Below are positions 12,434 through 23,879 of a DNA stretch of 64,000 nucleotides, piece by piece. A program made the position numbers and the translations under genes. Position 1 is the stretch's first letter, and the number at the start of each line of letters is the position of its first letter. The notes under the pieces were generated by a model. That model searched no databases, was not told the DNA's origin, and worked only from the letters and a program-made list of their open reading frames with translations. Source of the DNA: Antitrichia curtipendula (lineage: Eukaryota; Streptophyta; Bryopsida; Hypnales; Leucodontaceae); assembly GCA_951230915.1 (NCBI GenBank), contig OX579633.1, forward strand, positions 19,254,574 through 19,318,573, written 5' to 3'.

Positions 12434-13075
12434 AAATCAGTCCGCCCTGATGATGCCACTTTCTAGAGAGAAGAACCTCTGACTACATAGGGTGAACGAT
12501 CAACTGGAACGGCAACCACTTCCGTCCACAAGCACATGGACAATGCAAATGTCTCCGATTCACGGAACATTGCAAAAGAACCTCAGTGAGCGACAATCGT
12601 GCCTTGCTTCGGCGGCCACTGCTCTCCTGTTTGCCTGTACACTTACACGTCAAAAGAAACTTAGACGTCTGATGATTGATGAACCTTCAGTTCAAATAGG
12701 TATGCTAACTGTATGTACATCATGTGTGAAACTATAAGTCAGATTCAGTCACTGCCGACTGAATGTGCACTGAAAATATACTAGGTCAGTGCTCCTCATA
12801 GAAAACTCGTATGTCCGCAATATAATTTTTTTTACAATAGTCATTGCGATTGGAAAGTACGCCTTTCTCAGCAGCTGGTTCGGCGACCTCACCGTCAGCA
12901 ATCTGACAGCATACACTATCAAAGATGTAAAAATATATACAGCAAAAAAAAAAATTGTGAATAACGTCTAGTGCACTAGCTCACAGAAATTCAAATGTTG
13001 AAGTCGTTCTATGCTAAAATCAGCACACACACACACTGGACCTTACCATTCATGTGTTCAATCTCACCGTCAGTT

Positions 13076-14416
13076 CTACGCAGCTCTTCTCCTCGTCGCC
13101 AGGTATGTTCCCAAGTCTTGACGTTTGTTCTTGGCGGCATCTGAGACTTCATCGTCAACATCTCGGGCTGTATTGTCCATTCGACCTCCATCCTATGCAG
13201 GTTCAGCGGTGTGCATTCCTTCCGTTCTGAGGAGCTCAAGTAATTCTTCAACCTCGTCATGAGACTGACGCAGCAGAACATTATGTAGTATCGCGCAGCA
13301 CACAATGACGTCTGGCAGAAAAGTTAAGTGCAAATCACTTTTGTCCATCAATTCTCTGAAAGATTGCTTGAGAATTCCAAATGCATTCTCTACTACGCAT
13401 CGACCTCTCCTCAGTTTTTTGTTAAACAGACGCTCCGAAACGGAGAGCTGTACTCCAATTTTATGAGGAACCATCAACCATGGTTGTAAAGGGTAGCCCA
13501 AGTCCCCTATCAAATACGGCGAATGACCATCAACTGCATGTGTCGCATCCATGAGCTGACCGTGTGAAGCCAAGTAATGCAAAGACGATCGTCGGAGCAT
13601 TCTGCTGTCATTTGTAGAACCAGGCATTCCGACGTAAAGGTCCAAGAAACGCTTGTCGCTGTCAACAACTGCTTGGCAGTTCATGCTGTATGCACCTGTT
13701 TTAAAGTAAAAATAATTTGTCGCTGAACTCACTAGTTTCGAAATCGGCACTTGCATGCCATCAATGGCTCCGACAACTGCTGGTAAAGAACAAATCTCTG
13801 CAAACTTGGACTGAGTCTCCAACAAACGCTGTCCTCGAGGCCAAGAAATTTCATGCTTCAAAGTGTCGTTAATAGCGAATACCACCTCCCGCAGAGCTTT
13901 ACAGACTGTGCTACGACCGATCGCGAACATCTCACTATAGATAGTGAGATTCACACCATGAGTAAGCTTGAACAAAGTGCAAGCCAATCGTACAACTACA
14001 GGCACTGCTACACAGTACCTTGTATCCTTTTTCTGGACATGCGGTTTAATGATGTCAACCAAGGCGAAAACAGAAGCTTTCGTCATTCTAAACATAGCTA
14101 GCCAACGGGAAGTTTCATATTGCTCCACCAAAAACCTGGAGAACCAAGTGGTTGAACGGGGACGAACCCAGTAAGTCAATTCATCACTGAAACCCAATGC
14201 AGAGGAGCACAAACGGTAATGGTGCAGGGAGTTGCTCATTAGGGTGAACGTATCGAGAACAGGCATGTCTGTCAACGCTATCACTGCGATGTGAGCTGTA
14301 TCTTCTGCCTCAGCGTCATATGAAGGCAAAAGGAAGGACTGGTTCGCGTCGAGAATCAAAGCCAGCACAAAGGACGCGAAGGACGCGACATTCGTGAAGT
14401 CATTGAACGTGTCCAT
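13076..14416 (-). pseudogene. Harbinger DDE transposase, C-terminal tail cut by TAG
   Basis: This nuclease of the PIF/Harbinger (DDE_Tnp_4, IS5-like) family would cut and join the ends of the surrounding element. The first ATG is at 14416 and 407 residues are open to a TAG at 13193-13195. A helix-turn-helix-like stretch (IYSEMFAIGRSTVCKAL) precedes the catalytic core. The first Asp lies in GAIDGMQVPI, the second in GMPGSTNDSRML, and the Glu in RGRCVVENAFGILK, so all three catalytic residues are present. Past the TAG the same frame stays open for 38 more codons to 13076, ending in DLGTYLATRRRAA, which resembles the usual basic tail of such transposases. The first TAG therefore looks like a late mutation. 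The catalytic domain is complete, and a shortened protein might still be active. Confidence 0.78.
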
Positions 14417-14431
14417 GTCTGCAACCAACAA

Positions 14432-15329
14432 CGCTACTAAACTTCAGAACAAGAGATGATAACCTTCTTCGTAAACCCTAAACAACATGCAGTCACCGAT
14501 TTTGAAACTGAATTGCAGAGTAGATGACCTTGTCGCCGAATTCAGTCACACATGAGTAACGTGCACTAATAGACGATTAACATGCGCATTTTGTGAATTC
14601 TCTCGACGGTCGGACAGTACGAGCAACGACGCGTAATGAAGCCAACAATGTGGCAAGGGGTACAACTGGAACAACGAAAATGTGTCGTGGAACTGTCAAG
14701 CACAGAAGCTTCAGGAGAACTCCCTTTTAGCCGATATGCAAGAACTGAATTTGAAACTCAATATCTGGGACCGGGGACCGGACAATTCTGTACCTGCGCC
14801 ACGAAGGCTGTGAAGATGCTGCGCTGTGTGGAAGAAGGTGGAAATCGGAAGACCGACAAGGCACGCTTCGCCGCCAAAGTTTGCACCGCCAAAGTTTGCA
14901 CCAACGAAAATGACGAAGACAATAGTTCACATCGACAAAACACACCTTCCGAGGACTTCACTAGGAGTAAACATTAATCACTGAATTCGTGATTACAGTA
15001 ATCCGTTACGTCCGCCTACAACAGCAATACACGAAAATCTTCGCAATCCATAACATTACGGCCGCTGAGGACGTCGCCTCTGCCGTCGTCCTGGACAAGA
15101 CTTCTGCCGGACCTACCTCTGCTTTTGATGAGACTGACACAGCAGGTGGGAACGGCCACACCTTTTTTAACTCGTTAAATCACACTCCTGACAGCAAGTG
15201 GGAACGTCCCACTCCCTTCAGTACTGCGCACTGCCACGCCTATACACTCTGTAACCACTTTCCGTGTGAAACGGAATTGCGAACTTCGCTGCACTGCTCC
15301 TCCACTTTAAACATGACTCCTCCATACAG
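14432..15329. other. Non-coding right arm of Harbinger
   Basis: Upstream side of the transposase ORF. The plus-strand open frames here (14636-14977 and 14989-15438) show no known domain, and the second runs through the terminal repeat, so neither is called. A 15-bp tandem duplication (GCCAAAGTTTGCACC twice) lies near 14873-14902. Confidence 0.5.
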
Positions 15330-15347
15330 CCAAGTGGGAACCTACCT
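15330..15347 (-). repeat. Right terminal inverted repeat of Harbinger
   Basis: Reverse complement of the left end with one mismatch. Subterminal core copies lie at 15195-15204 and, partly, at 15143-15153. Confidence 0.75.
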
Positions 15348-15697
15348 TTTGTTTAGCAGCTTAGTTTTGTTGCAAATCCTTCACTTTTCCACACTCAGAA
15401 ATCATGTATTTTCCTGCTTACTTTTGTCGCATCTGTAAACCAAAAAAACCCTCCCTAGCATAAGTAACAACTTGGGTTTGACACCCTTTATTTTTCCAGC
15501 CAGAAAGCATCAAATCAATACATGCAACTGGTGTCTATAAATGGGTACAAAAGAACTCCAATCTTTGCAACTTTCATTTGAAACCCTTTACTTTGTACTG
15601 CCTTGAATCACTCATCAAATCCGCACGCACGCAACTGCTGTTGACTTAATTTGCCGCGTACCTTACATACCCTGCCTGTAGGTCAGTTTCGTAAATA
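15348..15697. other. Spacer, nothing recognised
   Basis: Short interval between the Harbinger right end and the next TTAA-flanked repeat copy. No open frame or repeat of note. Confidence 0.5.
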
Positions 15698-16648
15698 ATA
15701 AACCCTAAAGGCCCCTTGTCCGCTCGGGGGACAAAATGGATTTTGGGTAGGTTTCTATGACCTCAATTTTTAATGAAATTTTTTGAAACTTTCTCATAAG
15801 ATAGAAAACCTTTTTAGCTTTGTGAGAATATAATTTTTATTTCAATCGGTGACCGGGAGCAAAAGTTATGTCATTTGAAACATAATTTTCACTTCACTGG
15901 GCACAGAAAAAAAATCCACAAAAACATGAAATTAAATTTAAATAACCCCCCTCCCCCCCCCCCCCCCTTATAGATCATATTTTTGTCTACATATGAAGCT
16001 TTGATTCATTTCATTTGGATTAGTGATGTGAAAGTTATGAACAATCTTGTTTTTCGGGCAATCTAGGCATCTTCTTGAAAAAATAACTTGTAGGAATGCA
16101 ATTTTTCACAATTTTCAATTTTGTTTTTTTGACAAGGTTAAGTTTGATTACTACTAGTTCTAGTTCTAGTAGAACAATCTCACCATTGGAATGATTGTGT
16201 TTCAATCTCATCTTAGAGCTATCAATGATTTAGTTTTTCTTTCAATCTTAGACCTACTTCTTCTTGACAATTTTTTAAAGAACCCAAAACAAGCATTTTT
16301 CTTTTGAAATTTTTTCCTAGACTTCCAACTCAATTCTTCAATACAATTTTTTTAAATTCAAAGTCCATAGTGCAAAAAGATTCCACCAAGGGCGGTCAAA
16401 GTCATTTGAAATTTCATGCTAGTGTTCAATTTTTATTTATTTTTTCAAGTTTGAATGCTAATATCTTCCAATCTATATGGTTCAACTCTATGAAATTCTT
16501 ACCACATGATCTTAGACAAGTAAAATACAAGATCCCATGGTTAGATTCTAAAAAGTATATATTTTTTGTTTTCTTAGATGAACGCAGCAGGAATGGCAGT
16601 TTTGAGTGATTTTTGACAGAAAAATGACCTTGGTCTCTTAGGGGTTAA
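15698..16648. mobile_element. piggyBac-like element, copy C
   Basis: The left end is ATAAACCCTAAAGG (15697-15710; the TTAA appears mutated to ATAA) and the right end TCTTAGGGGTTAAGG (16636-16650; TTAA intact). Length is 951 bp, very close to copy A. It has the same orientation as copy D: the right-hand block with GGCAGTTTTGAGTGATTTT matches GCAGTTTTGGAGCGATTTT in D. A C15 run at about 15952-15967 interrupts the body. It is non-coding. Confidence 0.48.
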
Positions 16649-17668
16649 GGAAAAATTGGAACATGTCTAAAATATGAAAAATTGTTTAGTTGCTGCCAAT
16701 TTTGAATCTTCAAAAATTATTCTTGAGAAAATTTAGAAAAACATTGTTGCGAAGAGGAGCAATGGTGCCAAAATATTACTACAAAGAGGAGTGTTGAAAA
16801 ATTAGGAAAAATGACATGCCGAAAGACAAGACAATTAGATCAAGTTGCTGAATTGTCCAAATGCCAAAATTAAATTATTTCAACACCCAGGTACTAAACC
16901 AAACCTGAACGTACGGTAGCCCAGTGAACAAAAGCTCCCTTCTTTGTAGCTTTTACTTTGAAATCTTTTACTTTTCCACCAACTCTTTACCTTTTCAACT
17001 CATAAATAGCTGTTTCGTTAGTAAGGGTATACCATTTTCATTTAAAACAAAATTCACAGAGCTCCCTTCTTTGTCACTTTTTGTTCAAAATCCTTTACCT
17101 GATTTTCCAGTCAACTCCGGATCATCACAAATCTCTGCTCTCCTGCACGCCATCATCGATTTCCTGTTCCTGTTAACAGCACCTGCCTCTAGATTCCGCA
17201 CAATTTGCTGCTTGTCTGTAAGTACTTTCAATCCTACTCTCAATCTCTAGCCGTGGCATAATTGCAAAACAGTTGCTGCTTGTGTGAAATTGAGCGGCTG
17301 TGTACTAGGTACATTCTTGCTCGAATTCTTGGGATACAGTCGACATGAAAACCATAAGTTTTCATTGCACGATTGGAGTGCATTACTGTACCTGGGGTGT
17401 GTGGAATTGTGGATGCGTAAATTGTAAATTGCTTAATCTTCTCGCAGCAGTGTCTGTTTTCGTTTCGTGTTTGAAGGTTTCCAATGAGGTTGCCAACGAG
17501 TTCTGCGATTCTAAAGTAAAAGATTTTGAATGAGCTAGATTGCTAGCTTTTAGTTTCTTCTGTTGCATCCCCTGATTAGTGATTGGATTGGGTGCATTGC
17601 GATGTGAAATTTTGGTTTTAAGAAAGAGCTGGTTGTGTAGGTGAATTGGGTGTTGGAATTTGGAAGCT
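16649..17668. other. Upstream region of the glutamine synthetase gene
   Basis: No repeat or credible gene seen. Plus-strand open frames at 16924-17250 and 17345-17533 have no recognisable domain; they may be leader sequence or chance. Confidence 0.4.
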
Positions 17669-17802
17669 ATGTCGTTTATGAAATCAGCAGTACGGACATT
17701 GCTGGGCACTCGAACCAAGTGCACCGCTCGCTCGTCGACTTCGGCTCTTCTCCGAGAGCATGGCAGCAACTCAGTCCCCGATCAGGTCCCCAGAATAATC
17801 AG
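17669..17802 (+). CDS. Candidate first exon: organelle presequence of GS
   Basis: ATG at 17669 opens a 44-codon stretch, MSFMKSAVRTLLGTRTKCTA and on. It is rich in Arg, Ser and Thr, contains no acidic residue before about position 30, and could form an amphipathic helix, the usual look of a mitochondrial targeting peptide. It ends at AATCAG before a GTCTGT donor in phase 2. Joined to an acceptor at GAGCAG (18317-18319), the phase matches and the frame continues through about 21 codons into the ATG of the glutamine synthetase core at 18384 with no stop. The implied intron is 517 bp, like the others in this gene. The alternative is that the core ATG is the true start and this exon belongs to an unrelated leader. 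Confidence 0.4.
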
Positions 17803-18383
17803 GTCTGTCAATGAATCTCATATTTTTCTCTAAGAGCTAGATTGAAAAGGGGTTAGTGTTCCCTTGGCTTTTCCAACGGAATTAATCACTTGACTAGTTT
17901 GCAGTATGAAGGATCCAGCATTCTATAGGGTTTCTTCCTCAAGATCTTATGTTTTGATGTTCCCTCAGTCTAGCTTTAAGGTGCTCTTCAAAGTCTCTCA
18001 TAAATTACAAATTCTATGGAGCAGGCGAGTAGGGTTTGTAACAAGGCTGGAATGGCGGTGTTGACAGTCTTACTTAGAGAGTCTAATTCAGAAAATTATG
18101 GCAATCAAACTATCCACTCAATAGGGGTTGATATCATTACGACTTGGTACCTTTAGGGCTTGGTGTCGTCGATCTTTGGTTTTATGAATGTATTAGGGTC
18201 TTCTATACTTTGGATATGGCTTTCTTGCCTTTCATACTGGATAGAATGCTGGGTGGACTCTTCTGTCGCTTCTTCTGTTCTTAAACCTGACCTAATGGGC
18301 TATGGCTATGGTGGAGCAGCTCGCTCTCAAAGCAAGGAGCTACGGGGTTGGATAAAATAGAGAGGACGACACCGTCAAGGAAA

Positions 18384-21300
18384 ATGAGTACACTTCAGAT
18401 TCCGAAAGCGCCAACTGTGCAAGGAATGCTCACGGTGGCAGAATTGCAAGAACTTGCTCGAACGAAGACCATCGACACCGTCGTCGTTGGGCTCACGGAT
18501 TGCTACGGTCGGCTAGTTGGAAAAAGGTACCACACTACCCCAATTCAAATTCTAGTCTCAGTTTATGTGGGATTGCTTATCAGTCTAAAACTGTTCAACA
18601 AATTTAATGATCCTGATTGAATTAAGGTTTTGGAAATAGGGTTGAGAGTTCTATGAGTTCGAGCAGAATTCAAGCATGTAATTCTTTTGGGTTTGATGTG
18701 CAGATACACAGCCGATTTTTTCTTGGAGAGTGCTGTGGACGATGGGACGCATGCTTGTTCTTATCTTCTGGCGACCGATATGGACATGGAGCCAGTTCCC
18801 GGGTACAAGTTTGCGAGCTGGGAGGCTGGCTATGGTGATATCCACCTCGTTCCAGACATGAAGACACTGCGAGTGGCAAGCTGGTACTATTCTGCCTAAA
18901 ATTTCCAGGTTCTCAATGTATATTTTTACCGTCATGGCTAGTTTGTACCATACAGGACCTGGAGGAGGAAACTCCGTGTGCCTTAGGGTTTATTCTTGCA
19001 GGTTTATGCCAGCAAATTGACTGCTTCTATGCTTGCAAAACTGAATCATTATTCTAATGGTTGAATTTTGGTATGATGTACTAAAATTTGTATGATTGCA
19101 GGTTGGAAAAGACGGCCTTGGTGCTGTGTGACGTGGTTCAGGATGACCACAAGCTAGCCCCTCATGCTCCACGCTCCGTTCTGCAAAATCAAATGAAGGC
19201 TGCACAAGAAGTGGGTGCATTTACGCCCATGGCTGCTTCGGAGCTTGAGTATTTTCTTTACAAAGACACATACGAAGAAACCAAGGTAAGCTTCTTGTTT
19301 TATGTGTTCCTTCTGTTTTGAAGATCTAATACTCACTGAAAAAAGAGTTCGTAGAATCCTTGGCATACAATTTAAGCCCTTAGCGTTGCACAGCCCATAT
19401 CCGTGCAGAGTGCTTTGGCGGTGATGTAATGTCCTAATAACTCGAATCCAAAAAACTGTTTGAATCTTCGATAACCACGTTCTTTATGACTAATTTGATG
19501 AACTTGAGGTACGTGATGTAGTTTAATAAAGATATAACCAAATCTATGCAAACATTCAAAAGGATTTGGGTGTTAAAGGGTTCCGGGAGTTGATATCTTT
19601 ATGGTGTGTTCTGTGCAGAATAAAGGCTACATGAACCTTAGACCAGCAGGTTGGGTACGGGAGGACTACCACATTTTCCAGGGAACTCGCGGGGAATATT
19701 TTCATGGTATACGCAAGTTAACCTTCGTTTGTTTTGTCAACATTTCGTTTTTTTGTTGCAGTAAGTTTTTGGGAATGTTTTATTTTATTTTACCTACATT
19801 GATTTTGGTTCTTTACATGGTTGGGCTGACCTTTACTCACTCTCTTGCCTTGACAGGTCCTGCCAGGCGTCATTTAGAAGCTTCTGGGGTTCCAGTAGAG
19901 AACAGGTAAATTGGAATTTCCTCTATTCTATATTACCAGCTGCTATGTGATGAGATGCAACCTATTTCATTTTAGGGATTAGGGCTCAATTTTTAGGTAT
20001 CAGAAAACACTAATGTAAGAACTTACTCAAATTGCAGATGTTGTTTGTCTTTGGTGCAATTGGTCTCCTCTCTTTTGGTTCAGAGCCAAGAAAGGGCATC
20101 TACATTTTAAACTTTGAGATTTTTAGTTATGATCCTGAATGCAATGTTGTTGCTTGCTTGCAGCAAGGGAGAATTTGGGCTTGGACAGCATGAGCTGAAC
20201 GTGAAATACGCGGAAGTTCTGGAAATGGCTGATCGCCATAGTGTTTACAAGCAGGTATGCCTTCCTCAATAGCCATACTTGCATTTAAGTTCAGACATTA
20301 GAATCCATGAGAATCCAAAAATGAAATTACCTTTTCACAAAGCAAACTAGATAACCTTTTGACACCCGATTCAAGAAGTTCTCTAGTCCAATTTATAAGG
20401 TCTATCACTGTTTGTCAGGTGACTAGGATAACACAACAATCTTCTTTGTTTTTTGCAGTGTCTAAAAGAGCTTGCAGATTCTATGGGCGTTTCTGTTACC
20501 TTTATGGCCAAGCCAGACGCATCACAACCAGGCTCTAGCTGCCACATTCATCTTAGTCTTTGGAAGGATGGGCGTAACATATTTGCTGGGGATAAAATGC
20601 TGGGCTCCACGAAATGCAGGTTTGTAATAATGTTCTATTCTTGTAATTTAATCAATCATTCTAAAATAGTTGTAAGAGCAAAGGGTTTAACCACTAATAG
20701 GTGCACAATATGTTTAATAAATGCTTACATACTCTAGTACATATGGAAGAAGACGTGTCACTAGTATATCAGCAGCTCAATGGGTTTGTGCAAATCACTT
20801 CGTAGTAGTTAGACTGTGAGTTATGCTTTTATCACTTCCAATTTAATATGCTTGGACCAGATGAACTGTTCAAGAACTATCACATCCTAACCAAAATATG
20901 CACTTTTTTTTTTCCTGAAGATTTGTTTCATTGTTGATGTGCAGTGATGAATTCAGATGGTTCTTGGGCGGATGGATGAAGCACACTCCAGAGCTGATGT
21001 GCTTTTACGCTCCCAACGTTAATTCCTACAAGCGCTACGTATCAGGCAGCTGGGCTCCCACGCAGATAGCTTGGTAGGTTCCCCACATACCTTGGATCAC
21101 TAACTTAACTTACTTCATGATTTCACTCAATTGCTGCAGGACACACTACTGTAGTTGTTTTCTATTTCAGTTTTTGAATCGATTGAATTTTAATTCATTT
21201 ATTAAGGCACATACTGAGCACATGATCCTTGAATGAAACAGGAGCCGGGACAATCGAACTGCACCTTTCCGTGTCCTTGGGTCAGGAAAATCCTTGCGCA

Positions 21301-21909
21301 TTGAATGCCGACTGCCAGGCGCCGACTGCAATGTGTACTTGGCCTTTGCTGCTGCTCTTGCTTCTGGAATGGACGGCATTCGCAACAAAATTGAGCCACC
21401 ACCCCAACTGGAAGGCAACGTGTACTTCGCCAAGGATCTTTTGACGATTCCTCAATCACTGGTATGGACCGTGTCGTAAATAGGGGTCAATCTAAATTTG
21501 TTCAATGACTTCATAATTCTGATTGAATTTGTGCTGTTGATGGTAGCAAGTTTTCTATGGTTGTCTTTGTGTTTGATTTAGGGTTGAAACTCATTGAATT
21601 AAGAGATGATTCTAGTATGCGTAGGAAACAGGCCATCCCTCCTGCAGATTGTTTTCCATTATCTCATTCAACTATGTATTTGTTAAGGCGAAGTAGATTG
21701 TTTTTTGGGATTTTACTCTGATTTTGTATCACACTCCTTGATGTGAACAGGGAGCAGCTACAACAGTTTTCAAGAACAGTACATTTGCCAAGGAAATGCT
21801 GGGAGAGGATGTTCATCACCATTACCACCACTTCTTCGAAACGGAGCTACTTGCTTACCAACAAGCAGTCACAGATTGGGAAAAAGCCCGATATTTTGAG
21901 CAAATTTAA
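18384..21909 (+). CDS. Class-I (bacterial GlnA/PuuA-type) glutamine synthetase
   Basis: The family forms gamma-glutamyl amides from glutamate, ATP and ammonia or an amine. Ten exons: 18384-18526, 18704-18883, 19102-19285, 19619-19706, 19857-19905, 20164-20254, 20459-20619, 20945-21073, 21242-21461, 21751-21909. All have GT/AG borders and matching phases and give 467 residues, normal for class I. The beta-grasp N-domain contains VVGLTDCYGRLVGKRY. Active-site segments follow: ASELEYFLY (metal-binding Glu), GLGQHELNVKYAE, GSSCHIHLS (ATP-site His pair), NVNSYKRYVSGSWAP, and RDNRTAPFRV with RIECRLPGADCNVYLA near the end. No FluG-type amidohydrolase domain is fused. The substrate could be ammonia or a polyamine/amine (PuuA-like); sequence alone does not decide. 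Plant assimilatory GS is class II, so this gene has a different, probably bacterial-like ancestry, although it is fully adapted to splicing. Confidence 0.93.
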
Positions 21910-22960
21910 ACCTTAAATTCGTGGGGGTGGGTGGGTGGGTTCTGTTTGAGAGGTACTTGAGGTTGTTAGTGGTAGAGCAGGTAGCAACATCTACGCATGA
22001 GAAGTGGATCGAATAGGGAAGGTTATGTAGCATTTCCTGCAGCTGGCTTTGTCAGGATGACACGCAGAGGTCTTTGATAAATAACCCTGAAAAGACGGAG
22101 CCCACGATCGTGCACAACCGGCGATGATTTGTCTCATGGGGTTGGAGATATTGAATTCTAAAGAAACTATTTAATCCTGTAACAATGCGACGGCCTAAAA
22201 GTGTTTGATGGATGATAGAGAATTCTTCTATGTAAGATCAAATTGTACATGTTCATCCTTGGAGTTTTTGTGAAAAAAAGAGTTCTTGCACATAAATTTG
22301 ACCTCCAATGAATGCTCTCGGTGTCTTTTTTAGCAAATGATTCACATGGTACCCAAAAGGATGATTTCTACGGTGATCAGCTCGATGTTCCAAGGTTAGA
22401 TTTTGGTACTAATTGAATAAAGTCTAATTTGAAAAAGTTATGTACAATTTAGACATGGAGAGTGTAAAATAAAAAAGTCTATAGTTACATTATCATTGGT
22501 TAAAATTATCAATAATGTGATGGTAATGATTTTATGTCTTAATTCTTTTCAAACTATTGGTGAGTTTTCCTCTATATAAGATAGGACCATCCATTCCCAA
22601 CTATAGATCCATATCCAACATAAAAAGTGTAGTTATTTCCGACCAAGGTTGAAATAAATTTTCAACCAAGGATTGGAATGTGTTTTTTCCTTTTTTTCAA
22701 GGTTGGGACTAATAAGGTCATGACATATGTTCCAAAGTACAATGTGGAACAAAAGGGGGGAAATATTTTAGAGTTTTGGGTTTCAGTTTTTCAATTTGAA
22801 CTTGTAGTCTGTCTATTCATACAACACTATCAACTCTTGATAGAGTTTTGTTTTAGCTATTCAATGACATATTACACATAATAAATAAATAAATATTCAT
22901 AGAAATATTGCAATTCCCACGAGTTGCTTCTATTTCCACCCTTTTGTTTCTATTTTTCTA
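21910..22960. other. 3' flank of GS and AT-rich spacer with a repeat
   Basis: This holds the probable 3' untranslated region, including a GTGGGTGGGTGGGT tract at about 21923-21938. It also holds a dispersed repeat at 22231-22397 that recurs at 48437-48609. No gene seen. Confidence 0.45.
22231..22397 (+). repeat. Dispersed repeat, partner at 48437-48609
   Basis: The two segments share the order of blocks: CCAATGAATGCT/CCAATGAGTGCT, then CACATGGTACCCAAA/CACACGGTACCCAAA, then GATGATTT and finally AAGGTT, with many substitutions. Same orientation, no coding content; probably fragments of one old element family. Confidence 0.45.
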
Positions 22961-22969
22961 TAAATTATA

Positions 22970-23825
22970 ATTATTTATTTATTAGTATTTTGTATAACTA
23001 TCTTTTGCTTTTAGTATTGCAGCTACTCTTGCATGCATGCTTTTTACTAGATTTTGCATATTTTAGATGGAATGTTATTCCAAGTGTCCTCTATATGTTA
23101 CTACAATTTATTCATATTCTTCAGCTCTTCTTCATACAAATTTAGTATTTTGTTCAACTCAACCCAAAGATGTTCAATTAGATTAAAGTCTAGGGACTGC
23201 AAAAGCCAATCTAATACTTCTATGTCATTTTCTTCAAACCATTCCTTTGTCTTTTTTTATATATGTTTTGGATCATTGTCTTGTTGAAAGATAATGTCCT
23301 CCATTTTATACTCGTAATACTTGAGTATTTCAAAGAACTTGTTCTTGAAGATCTCCACATATAACTCTGAATTTAAATTCCCTTTGATTTTGGTCAAATA
23401 TCCAATGCCTTTGGTCGTAAAGCAGCTCCAAACCATGAAGTTTCTTCCATCAAATTTGATTGTTGGCTCAATTTCTCAATGTGTTAGCTCCTTTATGCCT
23501 TGTTTTTCTAGACCCATTTGCACTCATTAGACCTCAAGCGGTTGATCTTTGTTTCATTGTTCCATATCACATGACTTCAATCTTCATCGATCTAATTTTG
23601 GTAATTTTCTACAAATTAGAGCCAAAGCCTTTTATGACGCTTTAAAAGCCAAGACTTCTTAAACTTCTTCCGAGCCATTAGACCCACTTTTTGTAATGCA
23701 TGTCTAACAATAATGAGATGGATGTTTGCAATCGTGTCATTTTGAAGTTGACGAGCCATTTTCGTTGCGGTGTTTGCCTTATTTGAAGTGATGGCCCTTT
23801 AGATGTGATGAGTGCGAGCTCCCAA
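22970..23825 (-). pseudogene. Tc1/mariner (DD34E) transposase relic
   Basis: Read on minus, pieces of a Tc1-type transposase follow in order. They are an N-terminal HTH region (MARQLQNDT, RHALQKVGLMARKKFKK), WNNETKINRLRS, then MVWSCFTTKGIGYL, then FQQDNDPKH, KEWFEENDIEVLDW and LIEHLWVELNK, and finally NNIPSKICK with a SMHARVAAVLKAKGGYT-like tail. The second catalytic Asp (23278-23280) and the Glu (23173-23175) have exactly 34 residues between them, the Tc1 spacing. The first catalytic Asp is replaced by Asn (23556-23558). Several stops and frame changes break the frame, so it is dead. Terminal repeats were not located. Confidence 0.75.
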
Positions 23826-23879
23826 TTTGTCACTTGAAACTCATAGTTTGTTTTTGTTTTTTTCAAATTTTGCAATTTA

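Larger units (their letters stand above)
9253..15347. mobile_element. PIF/Harbinger transposon, about 6.1 kb
   Basis: Terminal inverted repeats are AGGTATGTTCCCACTTGG at 9253-9270 and its reverse complement at 15330-15347, with 17 of 18 positions matching. Subterminal copies of the TTCCCACTTG core lie at 9311-9320 and, reversed, at 15195-15204, with a partial copy at 15143-15153. Between the ends lie the two genes typical of the superfamily: a Myb/trihelix DNA-binding ORF on plus and an IS5-like DDE nuclease ORF on minus, in convergent order. The flanking trinucleotides are TTC on the left and TTT on the right, an imperfect match to the expected 3-bp duplication. Each ORF carries a premature TAG, so this copy is probably not autonomous now. 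Confidence 0.8.

Noticed and set aside
14989..15438. 149-residue plus frame at the Harbinger right end
   Set aside because: Runs across the terminal inverted repeat into flanking DNA and shows no known domain.
17383..17769. 128-residue minus-strand frame opposite the candidate GS presequence
   Set aside because: No domain, low-complexity composition; it is the shadow of the plus-strand Arg/Ser-rich exon.
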